Positions 39,579-47,160 of a stretch of DNA of 64,000 bases are shown here, one piece after another. The notes under the pieces were generated by a model. It ran no database searches. It had not been told where the DNA came from and was given only the letters and a program-made list of their open reading frames with translations. The translations under genes were made by a program, and so were the position numbers. Numbering within the stretch: position 1 is the stretch's first letter; every line of letters starts with the position of its first letter. Origin of the DNA: Trichomonas vaginalis G3 (Eukaryota; Parabasalia; Trichomonadida; Trichomonadidae); assembly GCF_026262505.1 (NCBI RefSeq), contig NC_067203.1:12090001-12154000 (forward strand), read 5' to 3'.

Positions 39579-39734
39579 TTAGTTTGGTTTGTTTTCAACT
39601 GGTTGTTTAGGTTTTTTAAGTCGGTCTAAAACTTCCTGAGGTATAGGGAGGACTTGACAAACACGTGGTTGTGTAACTGCTGGAAGTCGACAAATCCATC
39701 TTGAACCCATTTGTCTCAATGCTGTATTGTTCAT
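39579..39734 (-). CDS. Small protein, 51 aa (E2)
   Basis: Reads MNNTALRQMGSRWICRLPAV, TQPRVCQVLPIPQEVLDRL and a Lys/Pro/Asn tail. It is preceded by the same CTGAGATGAA leader as its upstream neighbour at 39,559, and follows the pVI-like gene in the leftward series. The shared leader supports it as a real gene. Function unknown. Confidence 0.5.
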   Translation of the reverse strand: MNNTALRQMGSRWICRLPAVTQPRVCQVLPIPQEVLDRLKKPKQPVENKPN

Positions 39735-39753
39735 TTCATCTCAGTAAAAAAAT

Positions 39754-40155
39754 TTACATTCCCCACGTTTGAGGTGGTTGCGGTTGGTTGTTGTTTACCC
39801 ATTGTTGTGCATGGTTATATCCTCTGTTAAAGAATCTTTCACCTTGGTCCATATAGTGCCCTGCTTGGTTATAGTAGTCATTTGCTTTGTTATAGTAGTT
39901 TCCTGCTTGTCTTCCTACATTGTCCATCCATCCTTGAACTTTTCCTCTTGTTTCAGGATTTGGAATAAGATTTGTTGCATCTCGTGCTACCTCCCAACCT
40001 TTCTGTACAGTTTGTATAATAGGCTGTGCTTTCTCTTTCAGTATACCTAATGTACTCAAAATCTTCCTTCCAATTCCAAATGCACCTCTGGCTATTGTTC
40101 CCACTGCGGGCAAAAATCTGGATGCAACTCCTGCTAATGCGCCAAATAAACCCAT
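39754..40155 (-). CDS. Amphipathic pVI-like small virion protein candidate (E2)
   Basis: 133 aa. The N-terminus MGLFGALAGVASRFLPAVGT and IARGAFGIGRKILSTLGILK is a Gly/Ala-rich amphipathic helix like membrane-lytic peptides (for example adenovirus protein VI or small phage lysis peptides). The C-terminus is Tyr/Asn/Gln-rich (YYNKANDYYNQAGHYMDQGE; NNNQPQPPQTWGM). A second gene with the same build lies at 43,249-43,491. A role in membrane penetration is inferred from composition only. It is divergent from the integrase gene with 17 bp between start codons. It looks whole. Confidence 0.5.
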   Translation of the reverse strand: MGLFGALAGVASRFLPAVGTIARGAFGIGRKILSTLGILKEKAQPIIQTVQKGWEVARDATNLIPNPETRGKVQGWMDNVGRQAGNYYNKANDYYNQAGHYMDQGERFFNRGYNHAQQWVNNNQPQPPQTWGM

Positions 40156-40172
40156 TTCTTATAGGGTAAAAA
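40156..40172. promoter_or_regulatory. 17-bp divergent start region (E2)
   Basis: TTCTTATAGGGTAAAAA separates the leftward start at 40,155 from the integrase start at 40,173. T-rich left half and A-rich right half give each gene a T-rich upstream motif. Confidence 0.55.
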
Positions 40173-41132
40173 ATGACGAATCCAAACAAGGACCCCTATG
40201 TTTCTAAAGCGACAAAGAAAGCACTCATGATAAAAATCTTTAGTTCAACACCAAATGCTTGGTTTATGGATATCTTGGAAAACATTCCGAGGTATAGAGA
40301 AGATGGACCACCATACTGGCTAATATTTGTCGGTCAAAACACAAGATACTGTGAAGCCATACCATTATGGTCCAAAAATATTTTAGATGTGAAAACTGCT
40401 TTGACAATATTCGTTGACAAATACCATCCAACAAAACTGACATCTGACTGTGAAAGTTCTTTCAAATCAGATGATGTAAAAAACTATCTGCGTTCAAAAA
40501 ATGTAAACCAATATTTCATTGTCGACCAAAACCATTCTGCTCTTGGTGTCATTGACAGTTGTATAAAAATCTTAAGAGACTTAAACCAACCACAAGGTGG
40601 TGAGGTAGATGAAATGTCATATGACGACAAATATAGACACTTCTCCATGGCAAAGATGAGACAAGTTTTAAATATTTACAATAGCCGTAAACAAAAAGGT
40701 TTGGGAAACCACTCCCCCGAAGAAATGAAAAACAACCCTGACTTAGAGAAAGACTATATATTTAATAGTTTAGTCAAAAGAGACAAACAAGAAAGAATGC
40801 CAGGCTTCAAACTTAAGAAAGGTGACAAAGTAAAAATAGAAATACCTAAACGCGACCCATATGAAAATACTATTGACTATGACAACAATGGGAACTCGAC
40901 AGGTACTCACATTCGTGTTCGTAAAAATAGAAGAAAGTATACAAGAGAATATTATGAAGTTTTAGGCAAACATGGCAAAATGTACAGACTGCAAGCAGAA
41001 GATAAAACTACTATTGTCAGACCTCGTTTCAAACTTGTCAAAGTTCAAGGTGGTATACTTTCAAAGACAGTTCCTAACAAATATAAGACAACTCCTGACG
41101 AATATGCTAAAGAAGTTGAAAATGACGACTAA
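40173..41132 (+). CDS. Polinton integrase, retroviral-like (E2)
   Basis: 319 aa, looks whole as an open frame. The catalytic-core fold begins with AWFMDILENI (Asp near residue 33) and YWLIFVGQNTRYCEAIPLWS, followed by YHPTKLTSDCESSFKSDDVK (Asp near 92) and NQYFIVDQNHSALGVIDSCI. Then a conserved connecting helix with RQVLNIYNSRKQKGLGNHSP. The C-terminus has an SH3/chromo-like basic barrel (FKLKKGDKVKIEIPKRDPYE; YYEVLGKHGKMYRLQAEDKT). It would join element ends to the host with 6-bp stagger, matching the GTTATA duplication. Its stop overlaps the stop of the convergent fibre gene by a few bases. Confidence 0.85.
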   Translation: MTNPNKDPYVSKATKKALMIKIFSSTPNAWFMDILENIPRYREDGPPYWLIFVGQNTRYCEAIPLWSKNILDVKTALTIFVDKYHPTKLTSDCESSFKSDDVKNYLRSKNVNQYFIVDQNHSALGVIDSCIKILRDLNQPQGGEVDEMSYDDKYRHFSMAKMRQVLNIYNSRKQKGLGNHSPEEMKNNPDLEKDYIFNSLVKRDKQERMPGFKLKKGDKVKIEIPKRDPYENTIDYDNNGNSTGTHIRVRKNRRKYTREYYEVLGKHGKMYRLQAEDKTTIVRPRFKLVKVQGGILSKTVPNKYKTTPDEYAKEVENDD

Positions 41133-42385
41133 GCATTTCTATACCATGCGTAAACTGTCATGTAAGGTGGCATGTAGTCTTTACTTTGTCCCGTTGTTTG
41201 CGTATACCCTGAAACGCGATGTGTATGGCTTCCTCCTACCTCAGTGTTACTCCAGTAACAATTTATAGCAAACTTAACGTCCTCTTTAACATCATATCCT
41301 TTACCTTTTGTCATTCCTGACCAATCCCAAAATCTATGACTATGCAAACCTGCTTCAGATGTACTTAAATTTATGTAGTGACTGTGCGCAGGTAAATTTG
41401 CACCTGAAATCGTTTTACTTCCACCTGTTTCCTTTGAAGAGTTTGCACAATACAAAAACCTGTCGACTATTTGAGTCCAAGTTCCAAAACCAAGTACTAC
41501 TTCTGGTCTGGTAGAGTTCATTGACGTGTAAATAGAACCTATAGGATATAGTGTTTGAAGTATTTCTGTCTTTAACGTTTGAAGCTCTGTTTTGTCAGCT
41601 TTCTTATCTAACTCATCGTTAACATATGTTTTGTCAGCTTTTTTATCTAACTCAACGTTAACATATGTTTTGTCAGCTTTGTTGTCATATAAATCTTGAG
41701 CAGTGAATTTAACTTTGTTTTCATCCTCCATGACATAGACATTTCTACATCTAGTGTATTTCATCGTCGTTATGTCTTCATCCGATGTTAAACCTTGTGG
41801 AAAGTTAGGAGGTTTCCAAAGTAGTACATCCCCACCAGTTCCATCAGGTTCTTCAACCGTTCCTGCAATATTTTCTATACCAACAGTTGCGAAGAAATCG
41901 TGTGTATGAGTCTTTTTAGAATATTCTTTGTCAGCTCTTGTCACTTCACTTGACATTTTATTGTCAACATATGTTTTATCCGCTTTGTCATCTAACATTG
42001 CTGGTAGTTCATCTACGTCATAGATGTTATGTGTATGATGTTTTTGTGGGTATGTTCTATCTGTCCATGCGAGAATATAGTCTCTTGTTGCATCTACATA
42101 CTCTTTGTCAGCTTTGTTGTCAATATCTGCTTTCAAAAGAAGTTCATCTATAGGTTTCTCGTTTAAAGTTCTTTTTGTTGGATTTATACAAACAGTATGG
42201 TTCTTACTGTCTTGAAACAGAAACTCATCTGTCATTGGGTTTATCGTCAGTTTTAAGTTTCCTTCTTTCAATGACTCAGATATCTTAGAATAGTTTGAAA
42301 AGTTTGTTGTGTTCTTATTTAGAGCTTGCAAAATGAGTTGTCGGTTGTGTTGTATTTCTCTCATAGACGCTGTTTCTTTCGACAT
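41129..42385 (-). CDS. Tail-fibre-like protein (E2)
   Basis: 418 aa, looks whole. The N-terminal helix (SMREIQHNRQLILQALNKNT) is followed by a shaft with ADKTYVDNKMSSEV, ADKTYVNVELDKK and ADKTYVNDELDKK repeats plus HTHD/HNIYDVDEL units. The C-terminal head of the phage gp10 C-terminal/collar type has LYPIGSIYTSMNSTRPEVVL, GFGTWTQIVDRFLYCANSS, KTISGANLPAHSHYI and DYMPPYMTVYAWYRNA. The inner Met (MSKETASM) is chosen because the divergent start motif ends directly before it. It is the E2 member of the fibre family seen in all three elements. Confidence 0.82.
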   Translation of the reverse strand: MSKETASMREIQHNRQLILQALNKNTTNFSNYSKISESLKEGNLKLTINPMTDEFLFQDSKNHTVCINPTKRTLNEKPIDELLLKADIDNKADKEYVDATRDYILAWTDRTYPQKHHTHNIYDVDELPAMLDDKADKTYVDNKMSSEVTRADKEYSKKTHTHDFFATVGIENIAGTVEEPDGTGGDVLLWKPPNFPQGLTSDEDITTMKYTRCRNVYVMEDENKVKFTAQDLYDNKADKTYVNVELDKKADKTYVNDELDKKADKTELQTLKTEILQTLYPIGSIYTSMNSTRPEVVLGFGTWTQIVDRFLYCANSSKETGGSKTISGANLPAHSHYINLSTSEAGLHSHRFWDWSGMTKGKGYDVKEDVKFAINCYWSNTEVGGSHTHRVSGYTQTTGQSKDYMPPYMTVYAWYRNA

Positions 42386-42402
42386 TTTTATTCTAGATAA
42401 AT
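42386..42402. promoter_or_regulatory. 17-bp divergent start region (E2)
   Basis: TTTTATTCTAGATAAAT, nearly palindromic, separates start codons of the leftward fibre gene (42,385) and the rightward minor-capsid gene (42,403). Confidence 0.6.
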
Positions 42403-43211
42403 ATGCTTTCAATAGAAAAAGAAAATTCAAGAGTTGCTACAACTAAACCATTAGATGAACTTTTTACGAATGTCGGTCAAAAGTTTGAGACAGAGACCGT
42501 AAAGCATGAAGGCTATCGTTTTGACTACCCATTAAGATGGCTAAGAGACCCATCTGTCACAAAAGCTATTGGCTTTCGTAGAATGAAGTTTGTGTCTGTA
42601 GAAGATAAAAGTTTTCCATTTATTGTAAGGTTTCATATAGATTATATATCTGAAGGGAAACGAAAAATGTGGGAAGAAATTGAGCTAATACAAGTTGACC
42701 TTTCATCTTCTCTACAGACTGCGTTAAAAAATATAGAAGATAAAATAATTCATGTTATGCAAAATATGCTGATGAATATGCAAATACCGAGAGCCACACT
42801 TTATGTGAGAATTGTATATGACAAACAAAATTCACAAGTGTCATTTCAAATCTACGAAGACAATCCAAAGAAAGACGAACAAATATATACAGAATTCACT
42901 GCAATGTCATGGTATATTTGCAAAGAATGTTAAATCAGAAAGTCGAACTTCCTTTAGCAAATATTTACAGTCGATATGCAAGAGATGAACCATATTTATT
43001 TAAAGATGTTTTCGACTCAGATGCTATTATAGTTCATGCTTCATTTTCTGGTGCACAAACTCTTTTTTATGCTTGGCAAATGACTTTTACGAAAAACCTA
43101 CAAAGCTATACGAACCACCAAGTGGAAGTATTTTCAGACTTTCAAGTAGTTTACTACAGATGGAAGAAAGAGAATAATTCCATTATACCACGCGTTTTAC
43201 TTAGAACTTAG
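42403..43211 (+). pseudogene. Penton-like minor capsid protein, copy 2 (E2), broken
   Basis: A homologue of copy 1 at 36,687-37,545: MLSIEKENSRVATTKPLDEL, then YRFDYPLRWLRDPSVTKAIG, FRRMKFV, YDKNQ-type strand YVRIVYDKQNSQVSFQIYED, and late IIVHASFSGAQTLFYAW and FSDFQVVYYRWKKENNSI. The two copies lie in opposite orientation around the HNH-integrase-fibre block. Broken about once. A vertex-protein role is inferred from similarity to the gene beside the E3 capsid gene. Confidence 0.55.
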
Positions 43212-43248
43212 TTTCATATACAACTATATCGAACGGTAAAATATAATT

Positions 43249-43491
43249 TTAATACGGTTGAGGTGTTGGATTTGGTTGCCAACTTGACTGTGGTGCAGGT
43301 TCAGGCTGTTGTATAACAGGAGCTTGTTCTTCTGGTTCAGGGTCTTTAGGTATAATACCAACGAACTGACCTACTCTTTTACCAATATTTTTGACTCCGT
43401 TCCAAATTCCTCTTCCTACGGTTTTTATTTCCATTCCATATACCTCTTCCAACATTTCGAAAAAGTTTCCAATACTACTGAAGAAACCCAT
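43249..43491 (-). CDS. Second amphipathic small virion protein candidate (E2)
   Basis: 80 aa: MGFFSSIGNFFEMLEEVYGM, KTVGRGIWNGVKNIGKRVGQ and FVGIIPKD form amphipathic helices; the end is Pro/Gln/Glu-rich (EEQAPVIQQPEPAPQSSWQP). The same build as 39,754-40,155 (MG-F start, Gly-rich helix, Pro/Gln tail). It looks whole. A membrane-active virion role is a guess. Confidence 0.45.
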   Translation of the reverse strand: MGFFSSIGNFFEMLEEVYGMEIKTVGRGIWNGVKNIGKRVGQFVGIIPKDPEPEEQAPVIQQPEPAPQSSWQPNPTPQPY

Positions 43492-43558
43492 TTTACTATA
43501 TGTAAAAATCTAATGTCCACTAGTCTCTTACGTTTCCTGTTGAGTTCCATAGCATTCT

Positions 43559-43849
43559 TTAACTGGAGCTCATACATTCTATTTCTCCTCTGGTAGAAAA
43601 CATACTCTGGGTCAACTCCTGTGTTCGCGTCATCTGCATAGAGTTTTTATATCCCACTTCAGGGTTTGTATAAAACTCTTTCCATCTCATATTTGCATAC
43701 CATGGTGGTAAGCCTAACGCAGCGTCATTTGACATGGCAGTTTGCATTTGTACATCTGTTGGCACTTGACCATAGTTTGCCATTGCAGTTTGTATTCTAA
43801 CTTCATTTGGAATATTCTCTGGGTTTTGGTTGTCCAGGTTGCTGTGCAT
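43559..43849 (-). CDS. Small Asn/Gln/Met-rich protein (E2)
   Basis: Unrecognised. Contains two imperfect repeats (VRIQTAMANYGQVPTD and VQMQTAMSNDAALGLP), then PWYANMRWKEFYTNPEVGYK. It could be a small virion component. The precise start is uncertain and the gene may be broken once. Confidence 0.35.
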   Translation of the reverse strand: MHSNLDNQNPENIPNEVRIQTAMANYGQVPTDVQMQTAMSNDAALGLPPWYANMRWKEFYTNPEVGYKNSMQMTRTQELTQSMFSTRGEIECMSSS

Positions 43850-43894
43850 TCGCTAAGTTCTGTGCGTCCATTTAATATTAGATAAAAATATCTC

Positions 43895-44026
43895 TTACGA
43901 GTACATATGCTGAACATTTGCAGGCATTGGTTCATCTTCATATTCTCTATATCTTTCTGCCACGTCAAATAAGTAAATGACACAATGGAAAAAACCTAAA
44001 ACAAGTAGTCCTATTTCAAACCACAT
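43895..44026 (-). CDS. Small single-span membrane protein, 43 aa (E2)
   Basis: Reads MWFEIGLLVLGFFHCVIYLF then DVAERYREYEDEPMPANVQH. It has one hydrophobic segment (residues 4-20) followed by a charged tail. It lies directly upstream of 43,559 and starts one base before the next leftward gene's stop, which supports it as a gene. Function unknown. Confidence 0.5.
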   Translation of the reverse strand: MWFEIGLLVLGFFHCVIYLFDVAERYREYEDEPMPANVQHMYS

Positions 44027-44260
44027 TTACTTACTAGTAAAAATTTCTTTGTTATGACACTTTCTCCAGTTTATAGGACCTCTCTCATATTCTATCTTAT
44101 CGTATCTAAACTCATAGTCATGTATGTCCTCTAACCATCTCATGACACTTTCCAAACCACTTTTATCGGATGTAAAGTAAAAGCATGGATGGTTATGTAA
44201 AACGTCTAAAGTTTCTAAAGAGTCTCTCAAAGTCCAGTCTACTTGGTATTGAAAATCCAT
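44027..44260 (-). CDS. Small protein, 77 aa (E2)
   Basis: Unrecognised: MDFQYQVDWTLRDSLETLDV, LHNHPCFYFTSDKSGLESVM and RWLEDIHDYEFRYDKIEYER. Alpha/beta by eye, acidic. A further short leftward frame (MFSKENIEKYIEGIEFV, near 44,310-44,396) lies upstream. No family assigned. Confidence 0.4.
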   Translation of the reverse strand: MDFQYQVDWTLRDSLETLDVLHNHPCFYFTSDKSGLESVMRWLEDIHDYEFRYDKIEYERGPINWRKCHNKEIFTSK

Positions 44261-44429
44261 GTGTTATTTAGAACGCGGGTCTACTATAAAGAAAACATTT
44301 TCCTTGTCTTATATTTTTTCATACAACTCTGTCCAATGACATCTCACAAACTCTATACCCTCAATATATTTTTCTATGTTCTCTTTTGAAAACATTTGTA
44401 TAGTTTAAGATATAAAACTTTTGACATAA

Positions 44430-44831
44430 GTGTTTCAATGTCATGAACTCTTATAGCACCACTATATAATAGTCTAGCAGATATAACTATCCCAGTCAAT
44501 ATACTCTGCTTTTTTCAAAACCTCTCTGACAATATCTTTCTTATCTAATGGTATACGTTCCATCTTACCTATAGGTATCTTTTCTTTCAACTCACTCAAT
44601 ATTTTGTTTGTGTCTGGTAATGTTTGAGACGGTCCATATAGTTGTCGAAGTCATTGCATATAATCTTTGAGTCAGGAAATATTGTATGGCACAAATGAGA
44701 TATATAGAAACTTCCACGAACAAGTCTACAAATGTTAGACCATTCGGTAGTTTCTTAAGTTCTCTCAATAGAATATCTTTACATCTACTCTTATTTCCAA
44801 AGAAGGGTAACGGTGGTTTTGTAAAATTCAT
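44430..44831 (-). pseudogene. D12-class DNA adenine methylase fragment (E2), broken
   Basis: The N-terminal motif KPPLPFFGNKSRCKDILLRE, LKKLPNGLTFVDLF matches D12-class (Dam-like) N6-adenine methyltransferases (P-[YF]-x-G-x-K near the start, then L-P ... DLF, the SAM-binding motif I region). The rest is short and degraded, with several breaks. The fragment shows the element once carried a 6mA-type methylase. It is the last gene before the right-end repeat array. Confidence 0.65.
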
Positions 44832-44889
44832 TTTATATATACAATAAAATGTTTTTCTTCGTAAATGAGTGTAAATGACCCAAAATATA

Positions 44890-46083
44890 TTTTAGGGTAG
44901 AAGGGTATATCTACCCCGTTTTCTACCCTCTTTTCTACCCTCTTGAATTTTCATGAATTTCTTCGTAAAGACTTTGTCAAGACTTCTTCGTAAGACTTTG
45001 TTAAGACTTTTCGTAAGACTTTGTTAAGATTCTTCGTAAAGACTTTGTTGAGACTTCTTTCGTAAAGACTTTGTTGAGATTTCTTCGTAAAGACTTTGTC
45101 AAGACTTCTTCGTAAAGACTTTGTTTGAGATTTCTTCGTAAAGACTTTGTCAAGACTTCATCGTAAAGACTTTGTTGAGATTTCTTTCGTAAATGACCCT
45201 AGTAGTATATTTTTGGTGTAATTTCTGAAAATTCAAGAGGGTAGAAAAGAGGGTAGAAAACGGGGTAGATATACCTTCTACCCTAAAATATATTTTTGGG
45301 TCATTTACACTCATGAACTTTCTTGTCTATGTTTTGTTAAGACTTCTTCGTAAAGACTTTGTTGAGACTTCTTCGTAAGACTTTGTTGAGATTTCTTCGT
45401 AAAGACTTTGTCAAGACTTCATCGTAAAGACTTTGTTGAGATTTCTTCGTAAATGACCCTAGTAGTATATTTTTGGTGTAAATTTCATGAAAATTCAAGA
45501 GGGTAGAAAAGAGGGTAGAAAACGGGTAGATATACCCTTCTACCCTAAATATATTTTTTGGGTCATTTACACTCATGAACTTTCTTGTCTATGTTTTTTG
45601 TTAGACTTCTTCGTAAAGACTTTGTTGAGACTTCTTCGTAAAGACTTTGTTGAGATTTCTTCGTAAAGACTTTGTTGAGATTTCTTCATAAAGACTTTGT
45701 CAAGACTTCATCGTAAATATTTTGTCAAGACTTCTTCGTAAAGATTTGTCAAGACTTCTTCGTAAAGACTTTGTCAAGACTTCTTTCGTAAAGACTTTGT
45801 TGAGATTTCTTCGTAAATGTTTTTGTCAAGACTTCTTCGTAAATGTTTGTCAGACTTCTTCGTAAAGACTTTGTTGAGATTTCTTCGTAAATGTTTGTCA
45901 AGACTTCTTCGTAAAGACTTTGTCAAGACTTCTTCGTAAGACTTTGTCAAGACTTCTTCGTAAAGACTTTGTTTGAGATTTCTTCGTAAATGTTTTGTCA
46001 AGACTTCTTCGTAAATGTTTTGTCAAGACTTCTTCGTAAAGACTTTGTTGAGATTTCTTCGTAAATGTTTTGTCAAGACTTCA
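44890..46083. repeat. Right-end minisatellite array with embedded palindromes (E2)
   Basis: Tens of units of about 22-25 bp, GACTTCTTCGTAAAGACTTT plus GTCAA, with variants GTTGAGATTTCTTCGTAAAT. Three palindromic word repeats of the GGGTA type are embedded at about 44,892-44,953, 45,227-45,285 and 45,486-45,548 (GAGGGTAGAAAAGAGGGTAG ... GGGTAGATATACCC). No gene. The same unit in inverse orientation lies at 36,337-36,475. Confidence 0.9.
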
Positions 46084-46163
46084 TTTATACTCATTCATCC
46101 TCAGGGCTAGAAGGCACGAAGTGCCTGGAAGCCCCACTACCTTTTTTTTTTTTTTTTTTTTTT
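46066..46163. repeat. Terminal inverted repeat of E2, right
   Basis: Contains CATCCTCAGGGCTAGA, inner hairpin AGGCAC-GAA-GTGCCT, GGAAGCCCCACTACC and a run of 22 T. It matches the left terminus inversely except for compensated changes in the inner stem. Confidence 0.92.
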
Positions 46164-46169
46164 GTTATA
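46164..46169. repeat. Target-site duplication, right (GTTATA)
   Basis: A direct copy of 21,290-21,295 immediately outside the terminal T-run. Confidence 0.9.
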
Positions 46170-46739
46170 CACTTAAAAGCCTGGAACATCACGCTTTGCT
46201 TCCGAAAAGCTCCTAATTTTGGTGCTAAATTTTGAATACTTTAGATGATGACATTCGCTGGTTTCTATTCTTTTTGAATATTCCTAGGCACTTGTAGCTG
46301 ATGCAATTAACCACAATATTTTTAAAGTAAAATATTCGGTTTTGATAACAATCGATTACGGAATTTCAATACTTCACTGCTTTTTTGAGCAAATCCTTTA
46401 TAAGGTATACTTTATAGTATTTTATATGATGGATAAAACATTGGCTAATGAAATTGTAAGACTTACTGAAGTTTGAAATGAAAAAACCGCCTTTTTTGAA
46501 TAGGCTCTTTGAACGAATTCTGAAATTGTAAAAATTTCTATAGTTATTGAATAATTCTTTTTACTTTATAAATTGCTTATAATTGTATATTATATAAAAG
46601 TACGTATAAAAATTCAAATGAATATTTTGAAATAACATCTACAATTCATATCTTTCATACAAGTATACAAGTATTTTGATTAATTTTTCCAAGCTTATTC
46701 TCAAAATTCCGGTAACTCTCACAATCTTTTAACTGTTCA
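46170..46739. other. Host intergenic region between E2 and E3
   Basis: About 570 AT-rich bases with no gene or RNA that I can recognise. It should contain the promoter of the downstream secreted-protein gene. Confidence 0.5.
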
Positions 46740-46992
46740 ATGATTCTTCTTTTCTCAGCATTAGCTTTGTCTCTTCCAACAGCATCTCGCTGCGATTTAA
46801 ACAATGGATATTACGATCTTAACATCCACGATACATTATTCGAAAATGTTGGTGATACAGGAAATGGTGGTGCAATTTGTTTACGATATATAACCGGAAG
46901 TATCACAATAAACACCGTCGAATTCCATAGATGTTGGTCAAACACAGCAGGCGCCTGTTATTTTCGAGAATTAAATGACGTAAGCGTTAGTT
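46740..46992 (+). pseudogene. Host secreted beta-helix (Pmp-like) protein, cut by E3
   Basis: The start is MILLFSALALSLPTASRCDL, a clear signal peptide. It is followed by right-handed beta-helix-type repeats: YYDLNIHDTLFENVGDTGNG, GAICLRYITGSITINTVEFH and RCWSNTAGACYFRELN. The N-GGA(I/C) and FxxC spacing recalls the polymorphic-membrane-protein-like surface proteins of trichomonads. Only about 84 codons remain before the E3 terminus; such proteins usually have several hundred to over a thousand residues. The downstream part should lie beyond E3, outside the window. Confidence 0.65.
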
Positions 46993-46997
46993 AGTAT

Positions 46998-47046
46998 GGT
47001 TAACTTGGGTACAGCGGCACTGCGTTCCACCTTACCCAACTTAACC
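46998..47046. repeat. Left-terminal hairpin of E3
   Basis: GGTTAACTTGGGTA (46,998-47,011) pairs with TACCCAACTTAACC (47,033-47,046) with one mismatch; the loop is GC-rich (CAGCGGCACTGCG). Same architecture as the ends of E1 and E2 but unrelated sequence. Confidence 0.75.
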
Positions 47047-47059
47047 TTAAATATTTACA

Positions 47060-47160
47060 AAACCATCTGACACATAAATGACTTCACTAATGACTTCACT
47101 AACGACTTCACTAATGAAAAAATAAACGTTCTCACTAACGTTCCCACTAATGTTCTCATT
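47060..47160. repeat. Short direct repeats near the E3 left end
   Basis: ATGACTTCACTA(A/C) units repeat three to four times, followed by GTTCTCACTAAC and GTTCCCACTAAT units. No gene. Confidence 0.7.

Larger units (their letters stand above)
21296..46163. mobile_element. Maverick/Polinton fossil E2, both ends present, no visible PolB
   Basis: The element is 24,868 bp, bounded by inverted terminal repeats and a 6-bp duplication. It encodes major capsid protein, two penton-like minor capsid copies, FtsK/HerA-type packaging ATPase, integrase, SF3 helicase, fibre, KilA-N, KilA-N/GIY-YIG, HNH and adenine-methylase genes plus several unknowns. No family B polymerase motif is seen on either strand. 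About fifteen breaks are scattered over the genes, while the ends and duplication are well kept, so its age is moderate. The left half reads mostly rightward; the right half mostly leftward. Confidence 0.93.

Noticed and set aside
45337-46001. Lys/Arg/Ser-rich frames in the right-end array
   Set aside because: Translations of repeats (EVLTKSLRR and the like) with no stable frame; not genes.
44949-46083. Right-end array as a CRISPR
   Set aside because: Units are head-to-tail with degenerate sequence and no unique spacers of constant length; no cas-like genes. It is a minisatellite.
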